DNA of 64,000 nucleotides from Mercenaria mercenaria (Eukaryota; Mollusca; Bivalvia; Venerida; Veneridae): NCBI RefSeq assembly GCF_021730395.1, contig NC_069366.1, forward strand, positions 69,259,001 to 69,323,000, written 5' to 3'. Made by a program: the position numbers and the translations under genes. The notes beneath the pieces were generated by a model, which was not told where the DNA came from, ran no database searches, and saw only the letters and a list, made by a program, of their open reading frames with translations. Position 1 is the first letter of the stretch, and the number at the start of each line of letters is the position of its first letter. This document shows positions 35,852-47,288 of the stretch, in pieces.

Positions 35852-36092
35852 ATTAATGTAGCAATTGTACATAAATTAGTGTATGTAGGTAAATTTCAAT
35901 CACATTTTGTTTCTAGAGTGTATGATAGCTATTCATATATTATATTTTTAAAATTATTCTGAAACGATATTGACTAAATAAGTTTGCAGATCAAGTTGTG
36001 ATTTATTCAGGAAGGGCTTAAATTGTCAACCCGAAAACATGTAGTATAGCTGTATATTAACCGTATTATAAGAATGATTTTCGTGAAGTTTT
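35852..36092. repeat. Dispersed repeat, copy 2 of 2
   Basis: Matches 23,700-23,968 in the same orientation. Copy 1 directly precedes the TA transposon at 24,067; this copy has no such neighbour. Confidence 0.7.
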
Positions 36093-36824
36093 TGTGAGTT
36101 ACAAAAATGTTGAATTCTCTATGCTATGTTTGGAAACATGACGTTATCGTTGGATCTATTTGTAAATTATAGCCTCGTTTCGGAGCATTCTTCCGAAAAA
36201 ATCCGAAGATTCGCGACGGGTTCGTAAGCAGTCGGAAAAAAGGTTTTTGTTTATTTGTTGCTTATTGAACATATTCACGACTATTTGGTCAGATCTGATA
36301 CAATGAGTCATATTTTCAGTAATGTGAAGTCTCAGTTACAAACTCTGGTTTTCATATAATAGACATTTGCGAATTAAGTGAACTGTGAACACCTAAGACG
36401 ATCGAATTTTCAAGGAGACCGTCTCAACATGAGAATTTTAATTTATGTATGATAGGAAAACATTCCTATAATGATGGTAAGGTCTGGCTTATTAAGTCAC
36501 CGCACAGGATAACATTTGGATTTGTCTGTCCGTCCGTCTGTTCGCCAGAGAAATTTTTGGTTATACATATCGCAAAAAGTATTTGATCTAGCGTCATAAC
36601 ACTTTCCTGAAATGTTCTTCAATATTATAAGTTGCGCATCTGCGACAAAGTTGAAAAGATGAGGTAGTATGACCGCAATGTATCCGTATTCCATCGTCGC
36701 CGTCGTTCGAAATGAAAAAAAAATAATCTAAACTGGGTCGGCTGGGATCAAAATGTAAGTCAGCAGGTAAAACGTGTGAAAAATCTAGAAAACGTAATAT
36801 CTTGCCTCTCCATTTCTTTGTTGT
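36093..36824. other. Intergenic, nothing recognised
   Basis: No exon or repeat supported. Some short open frames are present without family resemblance. Confidence 0.4.
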
Positions 36825-37410
36825 TATTATATGCCCGAAGGAACGTATTTTGTGATACCCCAGGTGTTCATCTGGCCGTCTGTCTGTCTGTGACCGTCTG
36901 TCCGTTAGCAATTTCGTGTCGACTCCGATCTGTAACTCGTGAACCCCTTGAAGGATTTTAAACAAACTTGATACAAATGTTCTCTACATCAAGACGACGT
37001 GCAGAGCGCCTGTATCAGGTGGCTCGCTTTAAGGTCAAGGTCACACTTAGGGGTCAAGGTCATATGACTTTGTTTCGTGTCCGCTCTGTAACTCTTGATC
37101 TGTTTGAAGGATTTAAAGAAACATTGCACAAATGTCCACCACATCGAGACGACGTGCAGAGCGCATGTTTTTGATGACTGGCTACAAAGTCAATGTCACA
37201 CTTAGGGGTCAAAAGTCATATAACTTTGTTTCGAGTGCGATGTGTAACTCTTGAACTGCTTGAAGGATTTAAAAGAAACTTGGCATAAATGTTCACCATA
37301 CTGAGACGACGTGCAGAGTGCATGGTTCGCTTCAAGGTCAAGGTCGCACTTAGGGGTCACATGACTTTGTTTTGTGTTTATGTTGCTTTGCATTGCGGTG
37401 CTCTTGTTTT
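36825..37410 (-). repeat. Tandem array of about 140-bp units, family C copy 2 (reverse)
   Basis: Units carry cacacttaggggtcaa(g), gactttgtttcgtgtccg, ctctgtaactcttga, cttgaaggatttaaa and gacgacgtgcagagcgc, the reverse complement of the array at 30,870-31,390. It is preceded by gtctgtctgtctgtgaccg, an ACGG-like microsatellite remnant. Confidence 0.75.
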
Positions 37411-37694
37411 ATTTGACAGATTCCTTTTTTTTGTTCACTTACAATATTAAATTATTAAATTAATTCTCTTTAACGTTACTATAGAAAGGTTATTTTGTAA
37501 CTTTTTTATTATTGTCCGTAGAGAAAACCGAGACATCTTTTCTGTGGGACAACATGGATGGTACCTGCAAAATTAAGATGTATTTTGACATATCTGTACC
37601 TGGTAATGATTTTTAGTGGACTTAGAATTTTTAAGGGAATTTCTTCTCTTTGTTGTCCTTTTCCTTTGGGCTTCAACAGTAAAGTTCTTAAAAT

Positions 37695-38300
37695 TTGTCT
37701 CCCATCCTCTGATATTTGACTTTATCAAAAACTTTAACCAAAACTTCTAAGTAAAAAACGGGCATAATTCTGTCAAAATTTAAATCAGAGCTACGGGGAT
37801 TGTTTTTCCTGGTGAATACTTCGATAGTTGATAACTATTTTAAGATTCAAGTCAATAGCTTTGATAGTAACAGAGATATTTGACTTATCAAAAACTTTTA
37901 CCAAACATTCTAAGTTAAAAAGGGGGCATAATTCTGTCAAAATTCAAACCAGAGTTATGGGGATTGTTTCTCCTGGTGTAGACTTTCATAGTAAATAAGT
38001 ATTTTAAGTTTCAAGTCAATAGCTTTGATCGTAACAGAGATATTTGACTTTAACAAAAACTTTTACCAAAAATTCTAAGTTAAAAAGGGGCATTATTCTG
38101 TCAAAATTCAAACCAGAGTTATGGGGATTGTTTTTCCTGGTGTAGACTTTGATAGTAAAAAAGTATTATAAGTTTCAAGTCAATAGCTTTGATAGCAACA
38201 GAGATATTTGACTTTATCAAAAACTTTTACCAACGGCGACGCCGACGCCGGAGCAAGTGCAATAGCTCTACTGTTTCTTCGAAAAGTCGAGCTGAAAACA
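37695..38300. repeat. Tandem array with 164-bp period, family E
   Basis: The core tatttgactttatcaaaaac recurs at 37,713, 37,877, 38,041 and 38,205, an exact spacing of 164. Other unit parts are gggcataattctgtcaaaatt, ggggattgtttttcctgg and caagtcaatagctttgat. The 3' end has cggcgacgccgacgccgg, then aatagctctactg and aaaagtcgagctgaaaac, like other array-element termini here. Confidence 0.8.
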
Positions 38301-38510
38301 GGCACATCCAAATTTATATCACCTACCGCATAGTGATGATATAATAACCCAAACCCTATTGCTGTTATTAACTATTTTTCCTACCGCGCATAATATAATC
38401 AAATTATGTTGAGATGGTCCCCTTGAAAAATCGATCGTCTTAGGTGTCCACAGTCCACGTAGACTTAATTCGTAAATGTCTAATACTCGTTCGGGTTTTA
38501 GTAGTGGACG

Positions 38511-38923
38511 TTTAAGGTTTGCTTTTTATATATTTATACAGGAGCAATTTCGTGCCTTTTTGTTTCGATTACGTGTGTTAGAGATTCACCTGGCGGGGAT
38601 TACTTTTATTTATACTGTCCCGTGTCTTTGTGGGGGTAAGAGTAAGGTCGGGTGCGCACCATAAACCGGTTTAAGCTCCACAGTGGTGTTTTTGCCACTG
38701 ACCATTTTGTGTCGATTCGCCGTAAAACCCAACTCACTCACTCCAAGGCGGTGTCCCACTGTGTTCCTTTATTTGTTCGTTAGTTCTCGTGTATTTGCTT
38801 TGTATGCGAGCGTGTGTTTATAGTGTGCACGTCTGCGTTCGGTATGTTTCGTTTTGGGGAGGCTGGGTCTTTGGAACATGGCATTCCCTGTTTGATATTT
38901 GTCCTTGTTTTTTTTCCAGATTA
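38511..38923 (+). mobile_element. Penelope-like element 3'-end fragment
   Basis: It runs from aaggtttgctttttatat through the 3' module to gtttgatatttgtccttg and a T run. A roughly 60-bp insertion (38,696-38,752) interrupts the gccactgaccgttccaagg block. Confidence 0.75.
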
Positions 38924-40051
38924 CAACAGCCCTGTGTTATAACGTTTTTATTGCATTCCACTGTAACGTTCGCGTGATGTACGGCAACGTCTGTGGTGTC
39001 TGATGACGATGACGCCATTTCGTTTCAAACATTTCTTATTTATGCATTTCAGGGTTCCCTTTTATCATTGCGGTTGGTCGAAAGGCCGGTCCTATCGTAA
39101 AACCGATATTTAAGATTTTTTTCTGCGACTACGGCCGACACGGTCGTAGGTACTCGGTCGCAGCTACGATTGTTTTAGGTCGTACGACCTAAAAACAGTG
39201 ATGCAGTCTGAAACGTAAACATCTGGATCACCAGACTTACCGCGCGAATGTAAAAATTGTCTGTTTCTAATGTAAACAAGATGGCCACAAAGACCAGAAA
39301 AAGTAACTGGTAACTGAATGAAACATATTGCCTTGTTAACGGATGCACGGAAAACGTGTCTGCCATATAAGGTAAGCACGGTGACACCACTGACAAAGAA
39401 AACGGGGCCTTTTGGAGGGATATTTGTGAAAAGTTTATTTTTACATTTCGCATTTCAGCATCGAAGTAAATTTTTAATTAGATCTTTTTTATCTATAGTA
39501 GTATGTGGATCCGATCCTATTGGTGATAAAGACATTAGTTTTCTGCTGAAAAAAACGTTTCAAAAATAATGCCATACAGTATAGATACAATGTAGAGTAG
39601 TACAAATAATTTCTTAATACGACGCAAGCTTAGCCAATTTTCGGATGGACCCACCAGCTGTGAATAATTTTTACTATATCCCCTTTGCCCCTTAACTGGT
39701 AGTTCAGTTCTTGTCAGGAATAGATTTAAGTTTCAAGAGATTTTCCTATAGTTTGATACTCCAACATAACTTAAAAAATCCATGTGAAGTAAAATTCTAA
39801 AGACTGTTGTCAATGAATAATCCGGGCTTTCACATGATGACACTCACCCTTGAAACAGCCAACTGCTTCTCGTTGAACCGGGACTCGTGATCATTTGAAC
39901 TGACATAAGGTTTTTTTGAAAAAGTGTTTATTTTGTATGAAGTGGGTATGTAGGGTCGTATTTTTTCGAGGACAGATTTCTGTGGTCTAACTGGTTTAAT
40001 TTCAAGCTTCTGTGATTATATTATACATATAAAGAAATAGATATAACTATA

Positions 40052-40328
40052 TGTTTGTTTGTTTTGGGTTTAACGCCGTTTTTCAACAGTATTTCAGTCA
40101 TGTAACGGCAGGCAGTTAACCTAACCAGTGTTCCTGGATTCTGTACCAGTACAAACCTGTTCTCCGTTATTAACTGCCAACCTCCCCACATGAATTATCA
40201 GAGGTGGAGGACGAATGATTTCAGACACAATGTCTTTTATCAAATCGTCATGGAGAACATACGCCCCGCCCGGGGATCAAACCCGCGATCCGTAGGCCAA
40301 TGCTTTCCCTACTGAGCTAAGCGGGCGG
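40052..40328 (-). mobile_element. tRNA-derived SINE, family A
   Basis: It is the best-preserved copy: on the minus strand it has CCCGCTTAGCTCAGTAGGG (A box) and CGGGTTTGATCCC (B box), and the 3' tail reads ggcgttaaacccaaaac plus (AAAC)n. It is the reference used to judge the smeared copy at 4,405. Confidence 0.85.
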
Positions 40329-41262
40329 GTGACTTTGTCTGTCAGTGTAAGTAAATATTTATTACCTACTATCAATAGGTGGCAAGGAAACACAACCAAG
40401 GACAACTAAAACGGTTGTGTAGGTGGAGGGGGAGGAGATGGTGGTAATCCACTCGAAGTAATATTCATGCGCAGGTATTTATACAATGTTATCAGTGACT
40501 GTTCTTGGATAAAAAATGACTAAAAGGTCAAAGTACACATTACTTTGTTTAGATGTATGAAAGCAGTAAAGGTATCAGGTGGAAATGAAGTCCTTAAGAA
40601 TTCCCCACAAATCGAGCTATGTTCACACTTAAGTTTATAAATGTCTGTCTGTTAAGGATTACAACATTGGTACAAGTTTCCCATAGGGCCAATGCCCCAG
40701 TAAAAGGTTAGTTATTTGAAGTTTTAAGGGCTCATTCAACATACACGGTGTCTCATTCAAGAGACAGGAGTTCTTCTACATCATGTCAATGTTAAAAGCA
40801 CTTATATATGATACATTTTTCAGTCTTGCAAACTGAGTTAAAACTATTTATCCCCGGGAGCTGCAGTTAAATAAAACTAACTCGGATATTCTGCTTAATT
40901 TCTAGATTTACGTCTCTCTATTTACGAAAGTTTTATTCATACTAACATTTATGACAAGAGGGATGATTTTAATTTTAGTATTAAATTTCCCGCATTTTGA
41001 AGGTACCCAATATAACATCTTATGTGATACGTATTTCTCAGGTAATTCGGTTTTGCAAGTGCGTGTAGTAATGTTGAGGATTTCAATGAACGTAATCAAT
41101 ATATTACAAATAAGCTTCTTCAACAGGGCTACCGTTATTAGTAATTACGTGATGTATACTAAATTTTACAATCGTAATTCAGATTTGGTTTTAAAATACA
41201 ACAGCAATTTAAAGACACTTCTGCGAGAAGGTATATCGAAACCCGTTTTTATGGGGATGTGG

Positions 41263-41540
41263 GTAAGAGTGAGGTTGGGTGCGCACCATAAACCGGGTAA
41301 AGCTTCCCAGTGGTGTTTTTGCCACTGGCCGTTCCAAGGCGTTTCCCCACTGTGTTCCTTTGTTTGTGTTGGTGCGCCGTAAAACCCAAATAAAATAAGT
41401 TGTTCGTTTTATCCTGTGTGCGAATGTGTGTGTTTGTGAGTGGTGAAAACGTCTACGTGCTGTGGGTTTCGTTTTGTGGAGGCTGCGTTTTTTGTACGTG
41501 ACATTCCCTGTTTGATATTTGTCTTTGCTTTTTTACAAAC
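41263..41540 (+). mobile_element. 5'-truncated PLE 3' end inserted in a PLE ORF
   Basis: It runs from gtaagagtgaggttggg to gatatttgtctttgc plus a T run and interrupts the ORF between ggggatgtgg and acaaacttgtaag. The direction is the same as the host PLE. It is consistent with retroposition of a 5'-truncated copy. Confidence 0.75.
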
Positions 41541-41933
41541 TTGTAAGATTTTGGGTCATGGCAGTTTTCCAGTTGTATTTAGTAGTCATTAAACATTTTA
41601 TCAAGAGGTTGTGACCTAACTGTTTTGAGACACACCGCATGTTTGGTGTTCAGCCCTTTTACAGTTGGACGCTAAGCTTTCCTCTGTGTCTGACAGAACA
41701 GGTGGAGGACCCTTATGATCGGTAGTTCTTATATCCCACCAGGACTGAGCTATTTTGATTTGTCTTCTAGCCTGTTTCGTCGGGCATTTAAGGGTGTTTC
41801 CCTTGCTGCTCTGTCTTCTGCAAATGCATTGAGTATATGCGTTTTAGGTTCTTAAGGATTTTCATGTTTTACATTATAGCCTTCTGTTGCCTTTGTGTAT
41901 GGTAGGGTTTCACCTGGCGGGGATAACTTTTAT

Positions 41934-43904
41934 TAGGCCACCCTTCGAAGAAGGAGGGGTATATTGTTTTGCAGATGTCGGTCGGTCGGTCGGAATGTAG
42001 ACCAATCCGTTTCCGGATGATAACTCAAGAACGGTTGGGCCTAGGATCACGAAAGTTGATAGGGAGGTTGATCATCTCCAGCAGATGACCCCTATTGAAT
42101 TTGAGGTCTGTATGTTAAAGGTCAAGGTCACAGTGACCCTGAATAGTAAAACGGTTTCCGGATGATAACTCAAGAACACTTGGGCCTAGGATCATGAAAG
42201 TTGATAGGGAGGTTGGTAATGACCAGCAGATGACCCTTATTGATTCTGAGGTCAGTACGTTAAAGGTCAAGGTCACAGTGACCCTGGACAGTAAAACGGT
42301 TTCCGGATAATAACACAAGAACGCTTAGGCTTAGGGTCACGAAAGTTGATAATGAGGTTGGTCATGACCAGCAGATGACCCATATTGTTTTTGAGGTCAG
42401 TATGTCAAAGGTCAAGGTCACAGTGACCAGGAACAGTAAAATGGTTTCCAGGCAATAACTCAAGAACGTTTGGGCTTAGTGTCAGGAAAATTGATAGTTA
42501 GGTTGGCCATCACCAGCAGATGACCCCTATTGATTTTGAGGTCATTAGGTCAAAGGTCAAGGTCACATTGGCCAGGAACAGTTTAAACGGTTTCTGATCT
42601 TCTTGTCCAAAACCATAGGGCCTAAGGCTTTGATATTTGGTATGTAGCAAAATCTAGTGATCCTCTACCAAGATTGTTCAGATTATTTCCCTGGGGGGCA
42701 AATATGGCCCCACCCCGGGGTCACATGGTTTATATAGACTTACATAGGAAAAAAACTTTGAAAAACCTCTTGTCCAAAACCACAGGGCCTAGGTCTTTGA
42801 TATTTTGTATATGTCATCATCTAGTGGTCTTCTACTAAGATTGTTCAAATTATTCCCCTAGGATCAAATATGGCTCCGCCCTGTAGGTCACACGGTTTAC
42901 ATAGACTTATATAGGGAAAAACTTTGAAAATCTTCTTGTCCAAAACACAAAGACTATGGCCTTGATATTTTGTAATGTAGCATCATTTAGTGGTTCTCTA
43001 CCAAGTTTGTTCAAATTGTCCCTCTAGAGTCAAATATGGCCCCGCCCCAGGGGTCATATGGTTCATATAGACTTATATAATAAAAAACTTAGAATCTTCG
43101 TGTCCATAACTTACATCATTCAAATTGGGACCACATGTATAGTTTTGAGTGGCAAGATGAACCTTGACATGAGTTGACCTTGATCTTGACCAAGTGACCT
43201 ACTTTCAAATTTCTGTAGCTACAGTCTTCAAATTTGGACCACATGCATAGGTTTGTGTACCGAAATAAAATTTGACCTTGATTTTGACCTAGTGACCTAC
43301 TTTCACATTTCTCAAACTACAGCGTTCAAATTGAACCACAAGCATAGTTTCATGTACTGAAATGAACTTTGATCTTGAGATTGACCTAGTGACCTACTTT
43401 CACATTTCTGAAGCTACAGGCTTCAAATTTGGACCGCATGCATATTTTTGTGTACTGAATTGAAATTTGACACTGATTTTACCTATTACCTACTTTCACA
43501 TTTCTCAAGCTACAGCCTCCAAATTTGAAGCACATGCATAGTTCTGTCTACCGAAATGAACTTTGACCTTGAAATTGATCTAGTGACCTGCTTTCAACTT
43601 TCTCAAGCCACAGCTTTCAAATTTGGACCACATACACATTCTTTTGTACCAAAATGAAATTCGACCTTGATTTTGACCTTGATTATGACCTTGAGCTAGT
43701 CTTGAAATTTGGAACATTCAAAAACGGATCGGTGGATGGCACCACGATCACTCTGTAATCTCTTTTTAGGATAATAGGTTAAAGGTCAAGGTCAGATTAA
43801 ACCAGAATGGTAGAACTTTTGTTTACAGTGAGCATATAATTTCTGTTCTTTGTGCAATTACTGAATGCATCAAGTGGGGCATTTCGTGTTCGACGAGCTC
43901 TTGT
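41934..43904. mobile_element. Composite Pearl/HINE-like element with three tandem arrays
   Basis: It is inserted in the PLE between two T residues (…cttttaT | Ttacactg…). It opens with aggccacccttcgaagaagg and a (GGTC)n microsatellite at about 41,977-41,995. It then has four 145-bp units (about 42,000-42,580), about three 166-bp units (about 42,595-43,090, core cttgtccaaaac), and about five or six units of roughly 122 bp (43,095-43,700, core tgacctactttcacatttc). It ends tttcgtgttcgacgagctc. T|T targeting is reported for Helentron-type Helitrons and their HINE derivatives. Confidence 0.7.
42126..42573. other. Oestrogen-response-element-like palindromes, one per 145-bp unit
   Basis: GGTCACAGTGACC is perfect at 42,126-42,138, 42,271-42,283 and 42,416-42,428, and decayed (GGTCACATTGGCC) at 42,561-42,573. 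Each is preceded by AAAGGTCAA, which makes TCAAGGTCA, the extended monomer site used by NR5A and ERR receptors. The sequence match is certain; any function is not. Confidence 0.6.
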
Positions 43905-44192
43905 TTACACTGTCCTGTGACTTTGGAACATGGTGGGGGTAAGAGTGCGGTTAGGTGCACCATAAACCGCCTTAAGCTACCCATTGGTGATTGTGTCACT
44001 GACTGTTCCAAGGCGGTGCCCGACTGTGTTCCTTTGTCCTTGTGTTTACTTGGTAAGTGTGTGTGTAATTTGGTCGTGTGCGCGTCCGCGTGCTGGGTTT
44101 ACGTTTGGGGAGGCTGCGTTGTTAGAACGTGACTGTCCCTGTTGGATATTCATCCTTGTTAGTCTTAGTATGTTAATGTAGAACTATGGAAA

Positions 44193-44385
44193 AAAGCAAG
44201 GATGAATATCCACCATGGAAAGCCCCGTCCTAAAAACGCAAACCTAGCACGCGGACGCGCACACGACCAAAAGATAATACGTAAGAGTAGATTTCTCAGA
44301 AGCACAGAGCACAAACACACATGTACACACAAGAACAAAACAAATAAAGGTACATAGTGGAGCGCCGCCTTAAAACGGTCAGTGG
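44193..44385 (-). mobile_element. PLE 3'-end fragment, inverted
   Basis: It contains agcaaggatgaatatcca, acgcaaacctagcac and aacggtcagtggca, the reverse complement of the 3' module. It lies tail to tail with the plus-strand module ending at 44,163, with a spacer of about 30 bp. Confidence 0.75.
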
Positions 44386-44497
44386 CAATATATAATTTCA
44401 TACCGAAAAACTGAAGAGGATTCCATCTGATATGACCTATTATTATTCCATTTTCTTGGAATTCATCCGTAAGTCTGTAATGTCCTAATTGTTAAAA

Positions 44498-44635
44498 TAG
44501 AAAAAGTGGAAACTTCACAGGTCGCTCAACAAGACAAAAACGAAAATGTTGCATGCTCGGTCTGATTGAGCCTGTTCATGGACGGTAGTGGAAATGTATG
44601 CTACCGTCCACGCCCTCTAGCCCCGGGTTGAGCAG
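44498..44635 (+). repeat. 137-138 bp structured unit, copy 1
   Basis: It runs tagaaaaagtggaaact to gggttgagcag. Stems: GCTCAAC/GTTGAGC outer; TGGACGGTAG/CTACCGTCCA (44,579-44,610), perfect; a degenerate GCTC...GAGC hairpin. Similarity to other long copies continues to about 44,720. Confidence 0.8.
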
Positions 44636-44945
44636 ACTCTTCATTTACACATGCTAAAAGTTCAAAAAGCAATTTAGAGACATCCGCAGATATTTTCAAA
44701 CGGCGGTGCACATGGAACCTTTAAAGACACATCTGAATGAATAATGCTTGCATTGCAGGTTGAAAGCAGAAAAGAAGAGGTAGATGAAGGAAAATGTATA
44801 TTGTTTAACAAATAATCAAGGACTTCGCGTGGTTTATCCCCTAATTTACCACAGTTAAATACTGAAACATCTGAACTCTTAACCGTGGTAAATTTAAGAA
44901 ATAATATAGGCAGTCTATCTCATCCGGTGATTTGTCATTGAATAA

Positions 44946-45130
44946 GGGGCCTCCGTGGTTAAGGTCGCTGACTTCAAATCACTTGCCCCGCATCGATGTG
45001 GGTTCGACCCGCACCCGGGGTGTTGAATTCTTCATGTGAGGAAGCCATCCAGCTGGCTTACGGAAGGTCGGTGGTTCTACCCAAGTGCCCGCTCGTGATG
45101 AAATAATGCACGGAGGGGCATCTGGGGACC
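44946..45130 (+). mobile_element. SINE family B, 3'-truncated
   Basis: It starts GCCTCCGTGGTTAAGG, has B box GGTTCGACCC and the body up to cggaggggcatctgggga, then stops. SINE family A follows at once. The last part of the body and the tail are missing. Confidence 0.8.
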
Positions 45131-45391
45131 TCCCCACCCGCCCACTTAGCTCAGTAGGGACAGCGTTGGAGTTCGATCTTCGAGCGGGGTGTATGTTCTC
45201 CTTGATGATTTGATAAAAGACAGTGTCTGAAATCATTCGTCCTCCACCTCTGATAATTCATGTGGGGAAGTTGGCAGTTACTTGTGGAGAACAGGTTTGT
45301 ACTGGTACAGAATCCAGGAACACTGGTTAGGTTAACTGCCCGCCGTTACATAACTGAAATACTGTTGAAAAACGGCGTTAAACCCAATACA
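45131..45391 (+). mobile_element. SINE family A
   Basis: Head cgcccacttagctcagtag, B-box region decayed (gttcgatcttcgag), body gtctgaaatcatt...gtggggaagttggcag...ggttaggttaactgcc, tail ggcgttaaacccaatac. It is abutted by SINE B upstream and the array element downstream. Confidence 0.85.
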
Positions 45392-47288
45392 AGAGGACCA
45401 TGATGGTCCTGAATCGCTCACCTCTTCCCACATGACCCAGTTTTGAGTATGACGTCGTTTTTCTATTATTTGACATAGTGACCTAGTTTTTGAGCTCATG
45501 TGACCCAGTTTTGAACTTGACCTAGATATTATCCAGATAAAAATTCTGACCAATTTTCAAGAAGATCCATTGAAAAATATGGTCTCTAGAGAGGTCACAA
45601 GGTTTTTCTATTATTTGACCTATAATTGACCTAGTTTTCGAAGGTACGTGACCCTGTTTTGAATTTTACCTAGATATCATCAAGGTGAACATTCTCACTA
45701 ATTTTCATGAAGATCTCATGAAAAATATGGCCTCTAGAGAGGTCACAAGGTTTTTCTATTTTTATACCTACTGGCCTAGTTTTTGATCGCATGTGACCCA
45801 GTTTCGAAACTGACCTAGACATCATCAAGGTGAACATTCAGATCAATTTTCATGAAGATCCATTGAAAAATATGGCATCTAGAGAGGTCAAAAGATTTTA
45901 ATAATTTTAGACCATCTGACCTAGTTTTTGACCGCAGCTGACCCAGTTTCAAACTTGACCTAGATATCATCAAGATGAACATTCAGACCAACTTTCATAC
46001 AGATCCCATGAAAAGTATGGCCTCTAGAGAGGTCACAAGGTTTTTTTATTATTTGACCTACTGGACTAGTTTTTTAAGGCACGTGACCCAGTTTCAAACT
46101 TGACCTAGATATCATCAAGTTGAACATTCTGACCAATTTTTATGAAGATCCATTCACAAGTATGGCCTCTAGAGAGGTCACAAGGTTTTTCTATTTTTAG
46201 ACCTACTGACCTAGTTTTTGACCGCACATGACTCTGTTTCGAACTTGACCTAGATATCATCAAGATGAACATTCAGACCAACTTTCATACAGATCCCATG
46301 AAAAATATGGCCTTAAGAGAGGTCACAAGGTTTTTCTATTATTTGACCTACTGACCTAGTTTTTGATGGCACGTGACCCACTTTCAAAACTGACCTAGAT
46401 ATCATCAAGATGAACATTCAAACCAACTTTCATACAGATCCCATGAAAAATATGGCCTATAGAGAGGTCACAAGGTTTTTCTATTATTTGACCTACTGAC
46501 CTAGTTTTTCAAGGCACGTGACCCAGTTTCGAACTTGACCTAGATATCATCAAGGTGAACATTCTGACCAATTTTCATGAAGATCTCATGAAATATATGG
46601 CCCCTAGAGAGGTCACAAGGTTTTTCTATTTTTAGACCTACTGACCTAGTTTTTGACCGCACGTGACCCAGTTTCGAACTTGACCTAGATATCATCAAGA
46701 TGAACATTCAGACCAACTTTCATACAGATCCCATGAAAAATGTGGCCTTTAGAGAGGTCACAAGGTTTTTCTATTATTTGACCTACTGACCTAGTTTTTC
46801 AAGGCACATGACCCAGTTTCGAACTTGACCTAGATATCATCAAGATGAACGTTCTGACCAATTTTCATGAAGATCTTGTGAAATATATGGCCTCTAGAGA
46901 GGTCACAAGGTTTTTCTATTTTTAGACCTACTGACCTAGTTTTTGATGGCATGTGACCCAGTTGCGAACTTGACCTAGATATCATCAAGGTGAACATTCT
47001 GACCAATTTTTATGAAGATCTTGTGAAATATATGGCCTCTAGAGGGGTCACAAGGTTTTTCTATTTTTAGACCTACTGACCTAGTTTTTGAAGGCACGTG
47101 ACCCAGTTTCGAACTTGACCTAGATATCATCAAGATGAACATTCTGACCAACTTTCATAAAGATCCCATGAAAAATGTGACCTCTAGAGTGGTCACAAGC
47201 AAAAGTTTACGGACGGACGGACGGACGGACGACGGACACTGCGCGATCACAAAAGCTCACCTTGTCACTTTGTGACAGGTGAGCTAAA
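45392..47288. mobile_element. Pearl/HINE-like element with about twelve 145-bp tandem units
   Basis: It starts gaggaccatgatggtcctg (a hairpin) and cgctcacct. The unit core gaggtcacaaggtttttct falls at 45,591, 45,739, 45,884, 46,029, 46,174, 46,319 and so on to 47,189, a spacing of 145 after the first. Then comes (ACGG)n at 47,211-47,236. It ends in a strong hairpin (AGCTCACCT...AGGTGAGCT, about 47,255-47,285). This layout matches the Pearl elements of bivalves, later interpreted as Helentron-associated (HINE). Confidence 0.8.

Larger units (their letters stand above)
40846..44163 (+). mobile_element. Penelope-like element copy, split by two later insertions
   Basis: The pieces 40,846-41,262 (reverse transcriptase C-terminal part, decayed), 41,541-41,933 (end of ORF and 3' UTR) and 43,905-44,163 (3' module) are collinear with the PLE at 57,671-59,120. 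The first gap (41,263-41,540) is a 5'-truncated PLE 3' end. The second (41,934-43,904) is a composite tandem-array element. The ORF is degraded. Confidence 0.8.

Noticed and set aside
44498-44635. Hammerhead ribozyme in the 137-bp unit
   Set aside because: PLEs often carry hammerheads and the unit is highly structured, but the CUGANGA and GAAA core boxes are not found in the right order on either strand.
45139-45236. Protein-coding frame on the minus strand of the SINE pair
   Set aside because: It is the antisense of two SINEs; the same frames appear in other SINE copies.
45392-47288. CRISPR-like array
   Set aside because: The repeats are about 145 bp without unique spacers, and the organism is eukaryotic.
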